Shown one piece after another: positions 1 through 8,790 of a stretch of DNA of 64,000 nucleotides (its first letter is position 1; every line of letters begins with the position of its first letter). Below the pieces are notes generated by a model. It was not told where the DNA came from. It saw only the letters and a program-made list of their open reading frames with translations, and ran no database searches. Origin of the DNA: Actinomadura xylanilytica (GTDB lineage: Bacteria > Actinomycetota > Actinomycetes > Streptosporangiales > Streptosporangiaceae). The position numbers were made by a program, and so were the translations under genes. The stretch spans positions 186,001 through 250,000 of the forward strand of contig NZ_JASNWE010000005.1 of assembly GCF_030283145.1 (NCBI RefSeq), written 5' to 3'.

Positions 1-751
1 CGCCGACCAACCGGCCGAACCGCTGCGCGAGCGCCGCGCGGGAGACGCCCGCCTCGGCCGCGAGCCCGGCCACCGTCCAGGGCCGGGCCAGGTCGCGGTG
101 CAGCAGCTTCAGCACCGGCCCGACGACCGGGTCGCCGTGCGCCCGGTACCAGCCGGGCGCGGCGGCGCCCGGACGGGAGAACCAGGCGCGCAGCGCCGCG
201 ATGAGCAGCAGGTCGAGCAGCCGGTCGAGCACCACGTCCTGCCCCGGCTCGTCCTTGACGATCTCCTGCCCGAGCAGGCCGGGCAGCGGCGAGTCGAAGG
301 TCTCGCCGGGCACCACCAGCATCGCGGGCAGCGCGGCGAGCAGCCGCCGGGTGACCGCGCCGCGCAGCTGGTAGGTGCCGATGAGCATCTCGGCCGGCCC
401 GTCCGGGTCGGTGCCCCACGCGCGCACGCCGAGGTCCATCGCCTCCGCGAGGCTCACCCCGTCGGGCGTGGTGCAGTGCTGCCCGGGATGGATCACGACC
501 TGCGGCGGCGTCGCGGGGTCGTCGGCCACGGTGTACGGGCCCGGCCCGCGGACGATCGCGATGTCGCCCGGCCGCACCTGCACCGGCGGGCCGCCGTCCG
601 GCAGCATCCAGGCCTCGCCGCGGACCATCACCAGCAGGGTGAGCGGCGCCTCGTCCCGGATCCGCACGGACCAGGGCGGCGCGAGCGTCGAGCGGAGCAT
701 GAACGCCCCTCGGGCGCGGGGCCCGTCCAGCAGATCGGCGAGCGCGTCCAT
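1..751 (-). CDS. AraC-family transcriptional regulator, C-terminus beyond window
   Basis: The gene starts with ATG at 751 and is still open at base 1, so about 250 residues are visible. The N-terminal half is a cupin-type effector domain of the kind found in AraC regulators (LLVMVRGEAW around residue 40, then VRPGDIAIVRGPGPY). The visible C-terminal part holds the first AraC helix-turn-helix (WTVAGLAAEAGVSRAALAQR), with the rest off the edge. It is divergent from the NmrA-like gene at 834, which is a likely target by position. A -10-like TAGGGT (764-759 on the minus strand) ends 7 bases before the ATG, so the transcript may be leaderless. The family call is firm; the ligand is unknown. Confidence 0.85.
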   Translation of the reverse strand, partial: MDALADLLDGPRARGAFMLRSTLAPPWSVRIRDEAPLTLLVMVRGEAWMLPDGGPPVQVRPGDIAIVRGPGPYTVADDPATPPQVVIHPGQHCTTPDGVSLAEAMDLGVRAWGTDPDGPAEMLIGTYQLRGAVTRRLLAALPAMLVVPGETFDSPLPGLLGQEIVKDEPGQDVVLDRLLDLLLIAALRAWFSRPGAAAPGWYRAHGDPVVGPVLKLLHRDLARPWTVAGLAAEAGVSRAALAQRFGRLVG

Positions 752-833
752 GCGCGTCACCCTAGACGCTCGGACATGGTGGCGAGCTTCTCGGCGATGG
801 TGGCCCGACCTGCCCGCCTGTTGACTGAAGGGC

Positions 834-1673
834 ATGACCAAGCACACGAACGACACCGGCCTGACCCTGGTACTCGGCGGGACGGGCAAGACCGGCCGCC
901 GGGTGGCGGAGCGGCTGGAGGCCCTCGGCGTCCCGGTGCGGATCGGCTCCCGGACCGCCGACCGGCCCTTCGACTGGACCGACGAGGGGACCTGGGCGCC
1001 CGCGCTCCGCGACGCCGCCGCGGTCTACCTCGTCTACTACCCGGACCTCGCGGCGCCCGGCGCGCCCGCCGCGATCGCGGCGTTCACCGCCGCCGCCGAG
1101 GCGGCCGGGGTCTGCCGGGTGGTGCTCCTGTCGGGGCGCGGCGAGGAGGAGGCGCGGGCGTGCGAGGAGATCGTGCGCGCGTCCGGCCTCGCCTGGACGA
1201 TCGTGCGGGCGAGCTGGTTCGCCCAGAACTTCAGCGAGGACTACCTCCTGGACCCGGTGCGGGGCGGCGAGGTCGTCCTCCCGGCCGGGGACGTGCCCGA
1301 GCCGTTCGTGGACGCCGGCGACATCGCCGACGTGGCCGCGGCGGCGCTGACGCAGGACGGGCACGCCGGGCGGGTGTACGAGCTGACCGGCCCCCGCGCG
1401 CTCACCTTCGCCGAGGCCGTCGCCGAGATCGCCGGCGCCGCCGGGCGGGACGTGCGGTACGTCCGGGTGAGGCCGGAGGAGTACGCCGGTGCGCTGGAGG
1501 GGCACGGCGTGCCCGCCGAGGTCGCCGGCCTGCTGACCTACCTGTTCACCACGGTGCTCGACGGCCGCAACTCCGGGGTCGGTGACGGCGTGCGCCGCGC
1601 CCTCGGCCGCGATGCCCGGGACTTCGCCGACTACGCGCGGGAGACCGCGGCCACCGGTGTCTGGAACGCCTGA
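834..1673 (+). CDS. NmrA-like NAD(P)-binding reductase
   Basis: This 279-residue protein is an atypical short-chain dehydrogenase of the NmrA/NAD(P)-binding type. The dinucleotide motif VLGGTGKTGRRVAERL lies at residues 12-27. The segment SGLAWTIVRASWFAQNFSE is typical of the family, whereas a classical YxxxK active site is not evident. Such proteins act as cytosolic NAD(P)H-dependent reductases or redox sensors on unknown substrates. It is divergent from the AraC regulator and followed 18 bp later by a DUF1772 membrane protein. That pairing suggests a small regulated redox unit, which is inference. Confidence 0.85.
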   Translation: MTKHTNDTGLTLVLGGTGKTGRRVAERLEALGVPVRIGSRTADRPFDWTDEGTWAPALRDAAAVYLVYYPDLAAPGAPAAIAAFTAAAEAAGVCRVVLLSGRGEEEARACEEIVRASGLAWTIVRASWFAQNFSEDYLLDPVRGGEVVLPAGDVPEPFVDAGDIADVAAAALTQDGHAGRVYELTGPRALTFAEAVAEIAGAAGRDVRYVRVRPEEYAGALEGHGVPAEVAGLLTYLFTTVLDGRNSGVGDGVRRALGRDARDFADYARETAATGVWNA

Positions 1674-1691
1674 GTACTCCGAAAGGACATC

Positions 1692-2201
1692 GTGCCCATG
1701 AGATCCGCGCTCACCGCCGTCACGGCGGCCCTGTCGTTCCTGATGGCCGCCGGGATGGCCGGCACCTTCTTCGCCTTCTCGGTCGGGGTGATGCCGGGCC
1801 TGAACGCGACCCGGGCGACGTCGGCGATCGCCGCGATGCAGGCGATCAACCAGAGGATCCAGAACCCGCTGTTCCTCGGCGCCTTCATGCTGGCGCCGGT
1901 GCTGGCGGTGATCGCGGGGGTGCTGCTGCTGACGGCGGGCCAGAAGTCCGCCGCGCTGCTGTTCTTCGCCGCGGCGGCGGTGTACTTCGTCGGCGCCTTC
2001 ATGCCGACCGTCGTGGTCAACGTGCCGATGAACAACGACCTGGACGCCGTCAAGGTCCCGTCCGACCTCGCGGAGGCCGCCGGGATCTGGTCGGACTACT
2101 CGGGGCGCTGGACGCTCTGGAACGGGGTCAGGGCGCTGTTCTCCTTCGGCGGCGTGCTGCTGATGGGCTACGGCGCGTATCTGTGGGGCCGGGACTCCTG
2201 A
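1692..2201 (+). CDS. DUF1772 (anthrone oxygenase-like) membrane protein
   Basis: This 169-residue integral membrane protein has four hydrophobic segments, near residues 8-30, 57-78, 84-104 and 140-160. The segment FMPTVVVNVPMNNDLDAV and the overall layout match the DUF1772/anthrone-oxygenase-like family. Some members of that family assist polyketide oxidation, but most are uncharacterised. The start could be GTG 1692 or ATG 1698: the ribosome site GAAAGGA at 1681-1687 sits 4 and 10 bases from them. It is probably co-transcribed with the NmrA-like gene upstream. Confidence 0.75.
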   Translation: MPMRSALTAVTAALSFLMAAGMAGTFFAFSVGVMPGLNATRATSAIAAMQAINQRIQNPLFLGAFMLAPVLAVIAGVLLLTAGQKSAALLFFAAAAVYFVGAFMPTVVVNVPMNNDLDAVKVPSDLAEAAGIWSDYSGRWTLWNGVRALFSFGGVLLMGYGAYLWGRDS

Positions 2202-2256
2202 TCCCCGATGTGCTTGGGTGGTGTGACGTGGAACATGCTCTCCGGGAGGACCGCCC

Positions 2257-3765
2257 ATGGCCGTCGCCACCGCATCCAACGCCGCGTCCCGGCCCGGTGA
2301 GATCGCCCTGCGGGACGAGCGGAGAGAGCTGACCTGGGCCCAGGCCGACGACCTGCTCAACCGCGCGGTGAACGCGCTGCTGCCGCTCGGGCCGGGGGCG
2401 CGGGTCGCGGTGTACGCCGAGAACTCCGCCGAGACGGTCTTCGCCCACGTGGCGGGCCTGCTGGCCGGGATGTCGGTGGTGCCGGTCAACTTCCACCTCA
2501 CCGCCGCCGAGACCGCCTACATCCTCGGTGACTCCCGGGCGGCCCTGCTGCTCACCGGGCCGGAGAACGCCGCGCGGGCGGTGGAGGCCGCGCGGCTGGC
2601 GGGGATCTCCCGCGTCATCGCCTGGCGCTGCCGGGACGTCCCGGGAGCCGAGCCCTGGGAGGACGTGCTCGCCGCCGCGTCCCCCGCCGAGCCGCCGTCC
2701 GACCTGGAGCCGCGGGCCAACCTGCTCTACACCTCCGGGACCACGGGCGTGCCCAAGGGCGCCCCGCTGCCGCCCAACATGTTCGCGGGCGGCCGCACGA
2801 TCGCCGAGCACGTCGAGGCCCTCCGCGAGCAGCCCCTGACGATGCTCGGCCCGCACCTGGCCGTCAGCCCGCTCTACCACACCGGCCCGCTGATCGGCGT
2901 GCGCGCGTTCGCCGCCGGGAACGAGCTGGGGGTGCTCGGCCGGTTCGACGCCGAGCGGGTGCTCCGCGCGATCGACCGGTGGCGGCCCCTGGCCTCGGTG
3001 ATGGTGCCGACCCACTTCGTCCGGCTGCTGGAGCTGCCGCGGGCCGTCCGGGACCGGTACGACCCGTCCAGCCTCGCGCTCGTCGCGCACACCGGATCGT
3101 CCTGCCCGGTCGAGGTCAAGCGCGCCATGATCGAGTGGTGGGGGCCGGTGCTCGTCGAGGCCTACGGCGCGACCGAGGCCGGCACCGTCGCCGTGATCGA
3201 CTCATCCGACTGGCTGGCCCGTCCCGGCTCGGTCGGACGGCCCGTCCCGCCGTTCGAGACCCTCGTGGTGGACGAGGCGGGCGACCCGGTCCCGGCCGGC
3301 ACCGAGGGCCGGCTGTACTTCCGCGACCCCACCGGCCGGGGCGTCCTGTACGAGGGCGACCCGGACAAGACCGCCGCCGCCCACCTGGAGCCGGGCGTCT
3401 TCACCCTCGGCGAGATCGGCTACGTCGACGCCGACGGGTTCGTCTACCTCACCGACCGCTTCTCCGACATGGTCGTCTCGGGCGGCGTGAACCTCTACCC
3501 GGCCGAGGCCGAGAAGGTCCTGTTCGAGCATCCGGGCGTGGCCGACGCCGCCTGCGTCGGCGTCCCGCACCCGGAGATGGGCGAGGAGCTGAAGGCCGTG
3601 GTGGTCGCCCGCGACGGGGCGGTCACCGAGGACGAGCTGATCGCGTTCTGCCGCGACCGCCTCACCCACTTCAAGTGCCCGCGCTCGGTCGACTTCGTCG
3701 CCGAACTGCCGCGCACCGAGATGGGCAAGCTGAACAAGCGGGAACTGCGCGCCCCGTACTGGTAG
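2257..3765 (+). CDS. Acyl-CoA synthetase (AMP-binding ligase)
   Basis: This 502-residue cytosolic enzyme of the ANL superfamily activates a carboxylic acid with ATP and loads it onto CoA. The phosphate-binding loop LLYTSGTTGVPKG is near residue 157 and EAYGATEAG near 300. The hinge region YLTDRFSDMVVSGGVNLYP is near 395, and the C-terminal catalytic lysine lies in RTEMGKLNKRELR near 488. All key motifs are intact and the length is normal. GGGAGGA at 2244-2250 supports the ATG start. It heads a run with the beta-lactamase-fold and DUF2804 genes. Substrate chain length cannot be told. Confidence 0.92.
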   Translation: MAVATASNAASRPGEIALRDERRELTWAQADDLLNRAVNALLPLGPGARVAVYAENSAETVFAHVAGLLAGMSVVPVNFHLTAAETAYILGDSRAALLLTGPENAARAVEAARLAGISRVIAWRCRDVPGAEPWEDVLAAASPAEPPSDLEPRANLLYTSGTTGVPKGAPLPPNMFAGGRTIAEHVEALREQPLTMLGPHLAVSPLYHTGPLIGVRAFAAGNELGVLGRFDAERVLRAIDRWRPLASVMVPTHFVRLLELPRAVRDRYDPSSLALVAHTGSSCPVEVKRAMIEWWGPVLVEAYGATEAGTVAVIDSSDWLARPGSVGRPVPPFETLVVDEAGDPVPAGTEGRLYFRDPTGRGVLYEGDPDKTAAAHLEPGVFTLGEIGYVDADGFVYLTDRFSDMVVSGGVNLYPAEAEKVLFEHPGVADAACVGVPHPEMGEELKAVVVARDGAVTEDELIAFCRDRLTHFKCPRSVDFVAELPRTEMGKLNKRELRAPYW

Positions 3766-3802
3766 AACGCGAAGGCAAGGAGAGCCGAACGAGAGGACGA
3801 CG

Positions 3803-5173
3803 ATGTCATTGCTGCCCGGAACCGAACGCGCGCTGCTCAGGCGGATCGCGGTGGCCCAGGCCGAGGAGCGGGCGCCGTCGGTGTCGGCCGCGGTGGTGCG
3901 CGACGGCCGCGCGGTCTGGTCGGGCGGGCGCGGCCGGGTGGACGGGCGGGCCCCCGACGCCGGCACCCAGTACCGCGTCGGCTCCATCACCAAGACGTTC
4001 GTGGGCGTGCTGGTGATGCGGCTCCGCGACGAGGGCCTGATCGACCTGAACGACCCGCTCGACCGGCACCTGCCCGGCACGGCCGTGGGCGACCGCACGA
4101 TCGGCCAGCTCCTGGCGCACAGCGGGGGGCTCGCCGCCGAACCGCCCGGCGAGTGGTGGGAACGCACCCCGGGAGGGGAGTGGGACGCCCTGAACGCCTC
4201 ACTCGGCAAGGACGCGGTCCGGCACCGCGCCGGGCGGCGGTTCCACTACACCAACGTCGGGTTCGGGGTGCTCGGGCAGCTCGTGGCGGTCCTGCGCCGC
4301 ACCGAGTGGACCACCGCGCTGCGCGAGGAGATCCTCCGCCCGCTGGAGATGGCGCGGACGACCACGCGTCCCGAGGCGCCGCACGCCGCCGGGCTCGCGG
4401 TGCACCCGTGGGCCGACGCCGTCCTCGACGAGCCCGAGCACGACGCCGCGGCGATGGCCCCCGCCGGGCAGCTCTGGTCGACCGCCGGCGACATGGCCCG
4501 CTGGGCGGCGTTCGTCGGCGGCGACACCGGGGGGGTGCTCGGCCCCGACACGGTCGCCGAGATGCGCGAGCCCGCCGTGGTGGAGGATGCCCTGACCTGG
4601 ACCTCCGGCTACGGCCTCGGGATCCAGCTCCTGCGCGACCGCGGGATGCGGCTGGCCGGGCACACCGGCTCGATGCCCGGGTTCCGCGCCGCGGTGTGGG
4701 CCGAGCCGGGCGAGGGCATCGGCGCCGTCGTGCTGTCCAACTCCACCGCCGGGATCGCCATCGGCGGCCTCGCCGCCGACCTGGTGCACCTCGTCGCCGA
4801 GCTGGAGCCGGGCCTGCCCGCCGAGTGGACGCCGATGGACGACCCCGATCCGGCGCTGCTCGCGCTGACCGGGCCCTGGTACTGGGGCCCGGCGCCGTAC
4901 ACGCTGCGGCTGCTCCCGGACGGGTGGCTGTCGCTCGTCCCGTCCGCGAAGCGCGCGCCCGGCGGGCGGTTCCGGCCCGAGGGCGACGGCACGTGGACGG
5001 GCCTGGACGGCTACCACCAGGGGGAGACCCTGCGCGTCGTCCGGCGCGCCGACGGCACGGTGAGCCACCTCGACGTGAACACCTTCGTGTTCACCCGCGA
5101 GCCCTACGACCCGTCCGCGCCCGTCCCCGGCGGCCTCGACCCCCGCGGCTGGAGGGGCGATGCCGGAGCGTGA
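3803..5173 (+). CDS. Class C beta-lactamase-fold serine hydrolase
   Basis: This 456-residue protein belongs to the beta-lactamase/transpeptidase-like family, which includes esterases and peptidases. The nucleophile motif is SITK near residue 58, the tyrosine motif is YTN near residue 148, and the third motif is HTG in LAGHTGSMPGF near residue 286. No clear signal peptide is visible, so it is probably cytosolic. A C-terminal extension of about 120 residues follows the catalytic fold. Its end overlaps the next gene by 14 bp, which indicates translational coupling with the DUF2804 protein. The substrate is unknown; esterase activity is more likely than antibiotic hydrolysis. Confidence 0.88.
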   Translation: MSLLPGTERALLRRIAVAQAEERAPSVSAAVVRDGRAVWSGGRGRVDGRAPDAGTQYRVGSITKTFVGVLVMRLRDEGLIDLNDPLDRHLPGTAVGDRTIGQLLAHSGGLAAEPPGEWWERTPGGEWDALNASLGKDAVRHRAGRRFHYTNVGFGVLGQLVAVLRRTEWTTALREEILRPLEMARTTTRPEAPHAAGLAVHPWADAVLDEPEHDAAAMAPAGQLWSTAGDMARWAAFVGGDTGGVLGPDTVAEMREPAVVEDALTWTSGYGLGIQLLRDRGMRLAGHTGSMPGFRAAVWAEPGEGIGAVVLSNSTAGIAIGGLAADLVHLVAELEPGLPAEWTPMDDPDPALLALTGPWYWGPAPYTLRLLPDGWLSLVPSAKRAPGGRFRPEGDGTWTGLDGYHQGETLRVVRRADGTVSHLDVNTFVFTREPYDPSAPVPGGLDPRGWRGDAGA

Positions 5174-6191
5174 GATCACCGGCCCGGTCGACCTGTGCCT
5201 GCCGGACGGGCGGCTGAACCCGGCCGCCGCAGGCTGGTCCCGGTCGCCCGTGCACCGCGCCAACCTGCGCGGCTGGGGGCGGACGAAACGCTGGGAGTAC
5301 TGGTGCGTCACCACGCCCCGGCACCTGATCGCGCTGACGGTGAGCGACCTCGACTACCTGGCGCTCAGCAGCGTCTACTTCCTGGAGTACGGGGGACGCG
5401 AGTTCGAGCGCTCGGCGATCGCGCCGTTCGCCCTCGGCGTGAGCCTGCCCGAGCGCATCGCCGGGGCGGGCGGCGCCGACGTGACGGTCGGCCCGGAGCG
5501 CCCGACCGGCGGGCGCGTCCGCGTCGCGATCCGGAAGGCGCCCGGCGGCACCCGCCTGCGCGCGCGGTGCGTCACCCCCGACGGGCTGCCGGTCGAGGCG
5601 GACCTGACGGTCGGCCTGCCTGACGGGCACGAGACGCTCAGCGTGGTGGTGCCGTGGAGCGACGACCGGTTCCAGTACACCTCCAAGCACACGGCGCGCC
5701 CGGCCTCCGGGAGCGTCCGGATCGGCACCGAGGAGTACGCGTTCGGCGAGGACGCGTGGGGCGTCCTGGACCACGGGCGGGGCCGCTGGCCGCGCGCCGT
5801 CACCTGGAACTGGGGTGCCGCGTCCGGGCGCACCGGGGGACGCCTCGTCGGGCTCCAGCTCGGCGGGAGGTGGACCGAGGGGACGGGCACGACCGAGAAC
5901 GCGCTCTGCGTCGACGGCCGGCTCACCAAGATCGGCGAGGAGCTCGACTGGCGCTACGACCTCGCCGACCCGCTGGCCCCGTGGACGATCCGGACGCCCG
6001 ACGCGGAGCTGGTCGACCTGACCTTCGCCCCGTTCCACGACCGGACGGCCCGGATCGACACCGGCCTGCTCGCCAACCGCACCGACCAGTGCTTCGGCCG
6101 CTACTCGGGGCGGATCCGCACCGCCGCCGGCGAGGACGTCCAGGTCGACGGCCTGCTCGGCTGGGCCGAGGAGGTCCGGATGCGCTGGTAG
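5160..6191 (+). CDS. DUF2804 family protein
   Basis: This 343-residue protein has the DUF2804 layout: an N-terminal block with LRGWGRTKRWEYWCV, followed by beta-rich segments with VPWSDDRFQYTSKHTARPASG and WNWGAASGR. No biochemical function is known to me for this family. It starts inside the end of the preceding hydrolase gene (14-bp overlap), so the two are translated together. It has no signal peptide or membrane span. Its place behind an acyl-CoA ligase and a hydrolase is compatible with lipid or ester metabolism, which is inference only. Confidence 0.8.
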   Translation: MPEREITGPVDLCLPDGRLNPAAAGWSRSPVHRANLRGWGRTKRWEYWCVTTPRHLIALTVSDLDYLALSSVYFLEYGGREFERSAIAPFALGVSLPERIAGAGGADVTVGPERPTGGRVRVAIRKAPGGTRLRARCVTPDGLPVEADLTVGLPDGHETLSVVVPWSDDRFQYTSKHTARPASGSVRIGTEEYAFGEDAWGVLDHGRGRWPRAVTWNWGAASGRTGGRLVGLQLGGRWTEGTGTTENALCVDGRLTKIGEELDWRYDLADPLAPWTIRTPDAELVDLTFAPFHDRTARIDTGLLANRTDQCFGRYSGRIRTAAGEDVQVDGLLGWAEEVRMRW

Positions 6192-6265
6192 CGCCGGGCA
6201 CGGCCCCAGCCGGGTGCAGCCCGGACGGGTGCGGCCTGGACGGGTGCGGCCCGGACGGGTGCGGC

Positions 6266-6937
6266 TCAGGTGGACATGGCGGTGAGGCGCGCCATGTCCA
6301 CCACGCGTCCGGCGGCGTCCGCGACCACCGGGTCGTGGGTGGCGACGACCACGATGCAGTCCTGCCGTTCGGCGGTCTCGACCAGCAGCCCGGTCAGGGC
6401 CCCGGCCTGGCCGCGGTCGACCGCCGCCGTCGGCTCGTCCACCAGCAGCAGCGGGGGGTCCAGGAACAGGGCGCGGGCCAGGGCGACGCGCTGCCGCTCG
6501 CCGCCCGAGAGCTGCTCGGGCCGGTGCCCGCGCCGGTGCGCCAGGCCGACGGCCTCCAGCAGCTCCTCGGCGCGGGCCCGGTGCCGTCCGGGACGGCGGC
6601 CGGTGAGGTGGGCGACGGTGAGGATCTGGTCGACGGCGGTGAAGTTCGGCAGCAGGTTGCCCGACTGGAACATGTAGCCGATGCGCTCGCGCCGGATCCG
6701 GGCCCGCTGCGCGTCGTTCAGCGCGGCGAGGTCGGTGCCGTCCAGCAGGACGCGGCCCGACGCGGGGCGCAGCAGCGCCCCGGCGACGGCGAGCAGCGTG
6801 GACTTGCCCGATCCGGACGGGCCGACGACGGCGGTCAGCCCGCCGGAGGCGAACTCCACGTCCAGGCCGTCCAGCACGCGGTTCTCGGCGTCGCCCTTGC
6901 CGTGGACGACGGTGACGTCCTCGAGACGCAGGGTCAT
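6266..6937 (-). CDS. ABC transporter ATP-binding protein (LolD/MacB type)
   Basis: This 223-residue ATPase energises the FtsX-type permease encoded just upstream on the same strand. It has Walker A GPSGSGKST near residue 39, signature LSGGERQR near residue 142 and Walker B LLLVDEPTAAVD near residue 163. The ATG at 6937 overlaps the permease stop codon by 4 bp (ATGA), giving tight coupling. A longer open frame continues upstream, but it is only read-through of the permease gene in another frame. With the permease it forms a small MacB-like exporter, probably under the TetR regulator at 8158. Confidence 0.92.
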   Translation of the reverse strand: MTLRLEDVTVVHGKGDAENRVLDGLDVEFASGGLTAVVGPSGSGKSTLLAVAGALLRPASGRVLLDGTDLAALNDAQRARIRRERIGYMFQSGNLLPNFTAVDQILTVAHLTGRRPGRHRARAEELLEAVGLAHRRGHRPEQLSGGERQRVALARALFLDPPLLLVDEPTAAVDRGQAGALTGLLVETAERQDCIVVVATHDPVVADAAGRVVDMARLTAMST

Positions 6938-8049
6938 CGGTTGCCTCCGAGCATGGTGAGGGGGTCGGCCGAGGTGACGCGGCGCAGGGTCAGGGCGGTG
7001 CCGGCGAGTCCGGCGGCGGTGACGGCGGCGACGGTGCCGAGCAGGGTGGTGAGCGGCAGGCTGAACGGGACGGCCGAGCCGAGCGCCAGCCCGGCGCCCG
7101 CCGCGAGCCCGGCGCCGACGAGGGTGGAGGCGACCACCACGGTCGCGGCCTGGACCAGCGTGTGCGCCAGCAGCCGCCGCCGCGCCGCGCCGAGCGCCCG
7201 CAGCAGCGCCAGCTCCGGCTGCCGCTGGACCGTCCAGACCGCGAAGAAGGCGCCCACGACCAGCGGCGCGATCAGGTACAGGAACAGCAGGATCGAGTTC
7301 ATCGTGATGCGCTCGCCCGAGTAGCCCGGCGCGGCGGCGAACGCCTCGTCGCGGGCGAGGGTGCGGGTGCCGAGCCGCTCGTCGGCGGCGCCGAGCACGG
7401 CGCCGCCGCCGGCGCGCAGCGCGACCGCGCTGTACTGGCCGGGCGGCGCGGCCCCGGCGCCGGCCGCGCCGGGGACCGAGAACCTGATCCGCTGCCAGGT
7501 GCCGAGCGGCATGTACCCGACGGGGACGTGCCCGTAGGACGAGCGGCCGGTGACGCCGAGCACGGGCAGCCGGATCCCGAGCCGGTCGATGACGATCGTG
7601 TCGCCGACCCGCACGCCGTCGTCGGCGATCTGCCGGGAGATCACCACGCCGTCGCCGCCGGGCCGCAGCCCGGCGCCCGACTCGACGCGCGGGGCGAGGA
7701 AGGAGCCGGGGTCGACGCCGAAGGCGGCCAGGTCGACCGGGACGCCCCGGCCGGTGCTGCCGCGCGTGATCGACACCCCCATCGGGGTGGCCTGGACGCC
7801 CTTCTCCGCGCCCCATCCGGCGGCGGTGCGGGAGTCGACCAGGCTCCGCGCGAACTGGTCGGTGCGGGCGTCGCCGGAGAAGGCGATATGGGTGGCGGGC
7901 AGCCGGCGCAGCGCCGAGACCGTGTCGTCGCCGAGGCCGGTGGTGAAGCCGGACACGATGCCGACCAGCGCGGCGATTAGCACGACGACGCAGCCCATCA
8001 GGGCGAAGCGGCCCTTGGCCGCGCGCAGCTCGCGGAGCGCGAGGAACAT
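6934..8049 (-). CDS. FtsX-like ABC transporter permease
   Basis: This 371-residue membrane protein has the FtsX/MacB-type arrangement: one N-terminal span (about residues 16-38), a large extracytoplasmic domain, then three C-terminal spans. ATG 8049 is chosen because the protein then begins with the typical amphipathic MFLALRELRAAKGRFALMG. An in-frame ATG further upstream lies within the operator DNA. The gene is first in a two-gene operon with the ATPase at 6266. The cargo cannot be told; lipids, peptides or drugs are usual for this class. Confidence 0.88.
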   Translation of the reverse strand: MFLALRELRAAKGRFALMGCVVVLIAALVGIVSGFTTGLGDDTVSALRRLPATHIAFSGDARTDQFARSLVDSRTAAGWGAEKGVQATPMGVSITRGSTGRGVPVDLAAFGVDPGSFLAPRVESGAGLRPGGDGVVISRQIADDGVRVGDTIVIDRLGIRLPVLGVTGRSSYGHVPVGYMPLGTWQRIRFSVPGAAGAGAAPPGQYSAVALRAGGGAVLGAADERLGTRTLARDEAFAAAPGYSGERITMNSILLFLYLIAPLVVGAFFAVWTVQRQPELALLRALGAARRRLLAHTLVQAATVVVASTLVGAGLAAGAGLALGSAVPFSLPLTTLLGTVAAVTAAGLAGTALTLRRVTSADPLTMLGGNR

Positions 8050-8068
8050 GGTGGGACCCTTGCGGAGA

Positions 8069-8120
8069 GTTGGGGACGTGGTGTCGCCAACATACATGTT
8101 AGGGACGCCGCGTCCCCAAC
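8069..8120. promoter_or_regulatory. Two tandem 23-bp inverted-repeat operators for the TetR repressor
   Basis: Site 1 (8069-8091) is GTTGGGGAC-5-GTCGCCAAC and site 2 (8098-8120) is GTTAGGGAC-5-GTCCCCAAC. Each has 9-bp arms matching at 8 of 9 positions. The centres are 29 bp apart. Between and across them lies AACATACATGTT (8089-8100), a possible -10 region for the exporter on the minus strand. Their position between exporter and regulator fits repression of both genes. Confidence 0.7.
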
Positions 8121-8157
8121 TGGGTCCGGCCCGGACCGCCCGCCGTAGACTGTCCGG

Positions 8158-8733
8158 ATGCCCAAGATCCAAGCCGCGACGGTCGCGGATCACCGGGAGC
8201 GGCAGCGCCGGCTGCTCGTCGAGGCCGCCCGCGCCCTGCTGGAGGAGGACGGCGACAGCGCCGCGGTGACCTTCGCCGCGGTCGCCCGCCGCACCGGCCT
8301 GGCGCGCAACAGCGTCTACAAGTACTTCGCCGGGCGGCACGAGCTGCTGGCCGCCGTCGTCGCCGCCGTCGTCCCGCAGTGGGTGGACGCGATCGCCGCC
8401 GCGATGGCCGCGGCGGGCACCCCCGAGGAGCGGATCGCCGCCTACGTGCGGGCCCAGCTCCACGTCGTCCGCGCGGGCGGCCACCGCGTCGCGCAGGCGC
8501 TCGCGGGCGGGCCCGACTCGGCCGCCCTCGCGGGCAGCGCCGCGCTCGCCCACGGCGCCCTGCTCGGCCCCGTCGAGGCGGCCCTCGCCGAGCTCGGCGA
8601 GCCCGACCCCCGCCGCGCCGCGCACCTGCTCCAGGGCATCGTCAACGCCGCCGTCACCGCGGTCGAGTCCGGCGACGACTTCGACGCCGTCACCGACCGC
8701 GCGGTCCGGATGGCCGTCGCCTCCTTCACCTGA
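8158..8733 (+). CDS. TetR/AcrR-family transcriptional repressor
   Basis: This 191-residue protein has an N-terminal TetR DNA-binding domain with the helix-turn-helix FAAVARRTGLARNSVYKYFA at residues 41-60. The alpha-helical ligand domain that follows is alanine-rich. It is divergent from the ABC exporter genes, and the shared intergenic region carries two tandem inverted repeats that are its likely operators. A -10-like TAGACT (8146-8151) ends 6 bases before the ATG, so the mRNA is probably leaderless. The inducer is unknown, presumably a substrate of the exporter. Confidence 0.92.
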   Translation: MPKIQAATVADHRERQRRLLVEAARALLEEDGDSAAVTFAAVARRTGLARNSVYKYFAGRHELLAAVVAAVVPQWVDAIAAAMAAAGTPEERIAAYVRAQLHVVRAGGHRVAQALAGGPDSAALAGSAALAHGALLGPVEAALAELGEPDPRRAAHLLQGIVNAAVTAVESGDDFDAVTDRAVRMAVASFT

Positions 8734-8790
8734 CCCGGGGTTTCCCTGCGGTTCACCCGCGGGTCGCCGGCCGCGCCTACGGTGACCCGC

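Noticed and set aside
98..1585. Long plus-strand frame opposite the AraC gene and overlapping the NmrA gene
   Set aside because: Arg/Gly/Ala-rich composition typical of antisense and frame-shifted reading in GC-rich DNA; the true genes in other frames have motifs.
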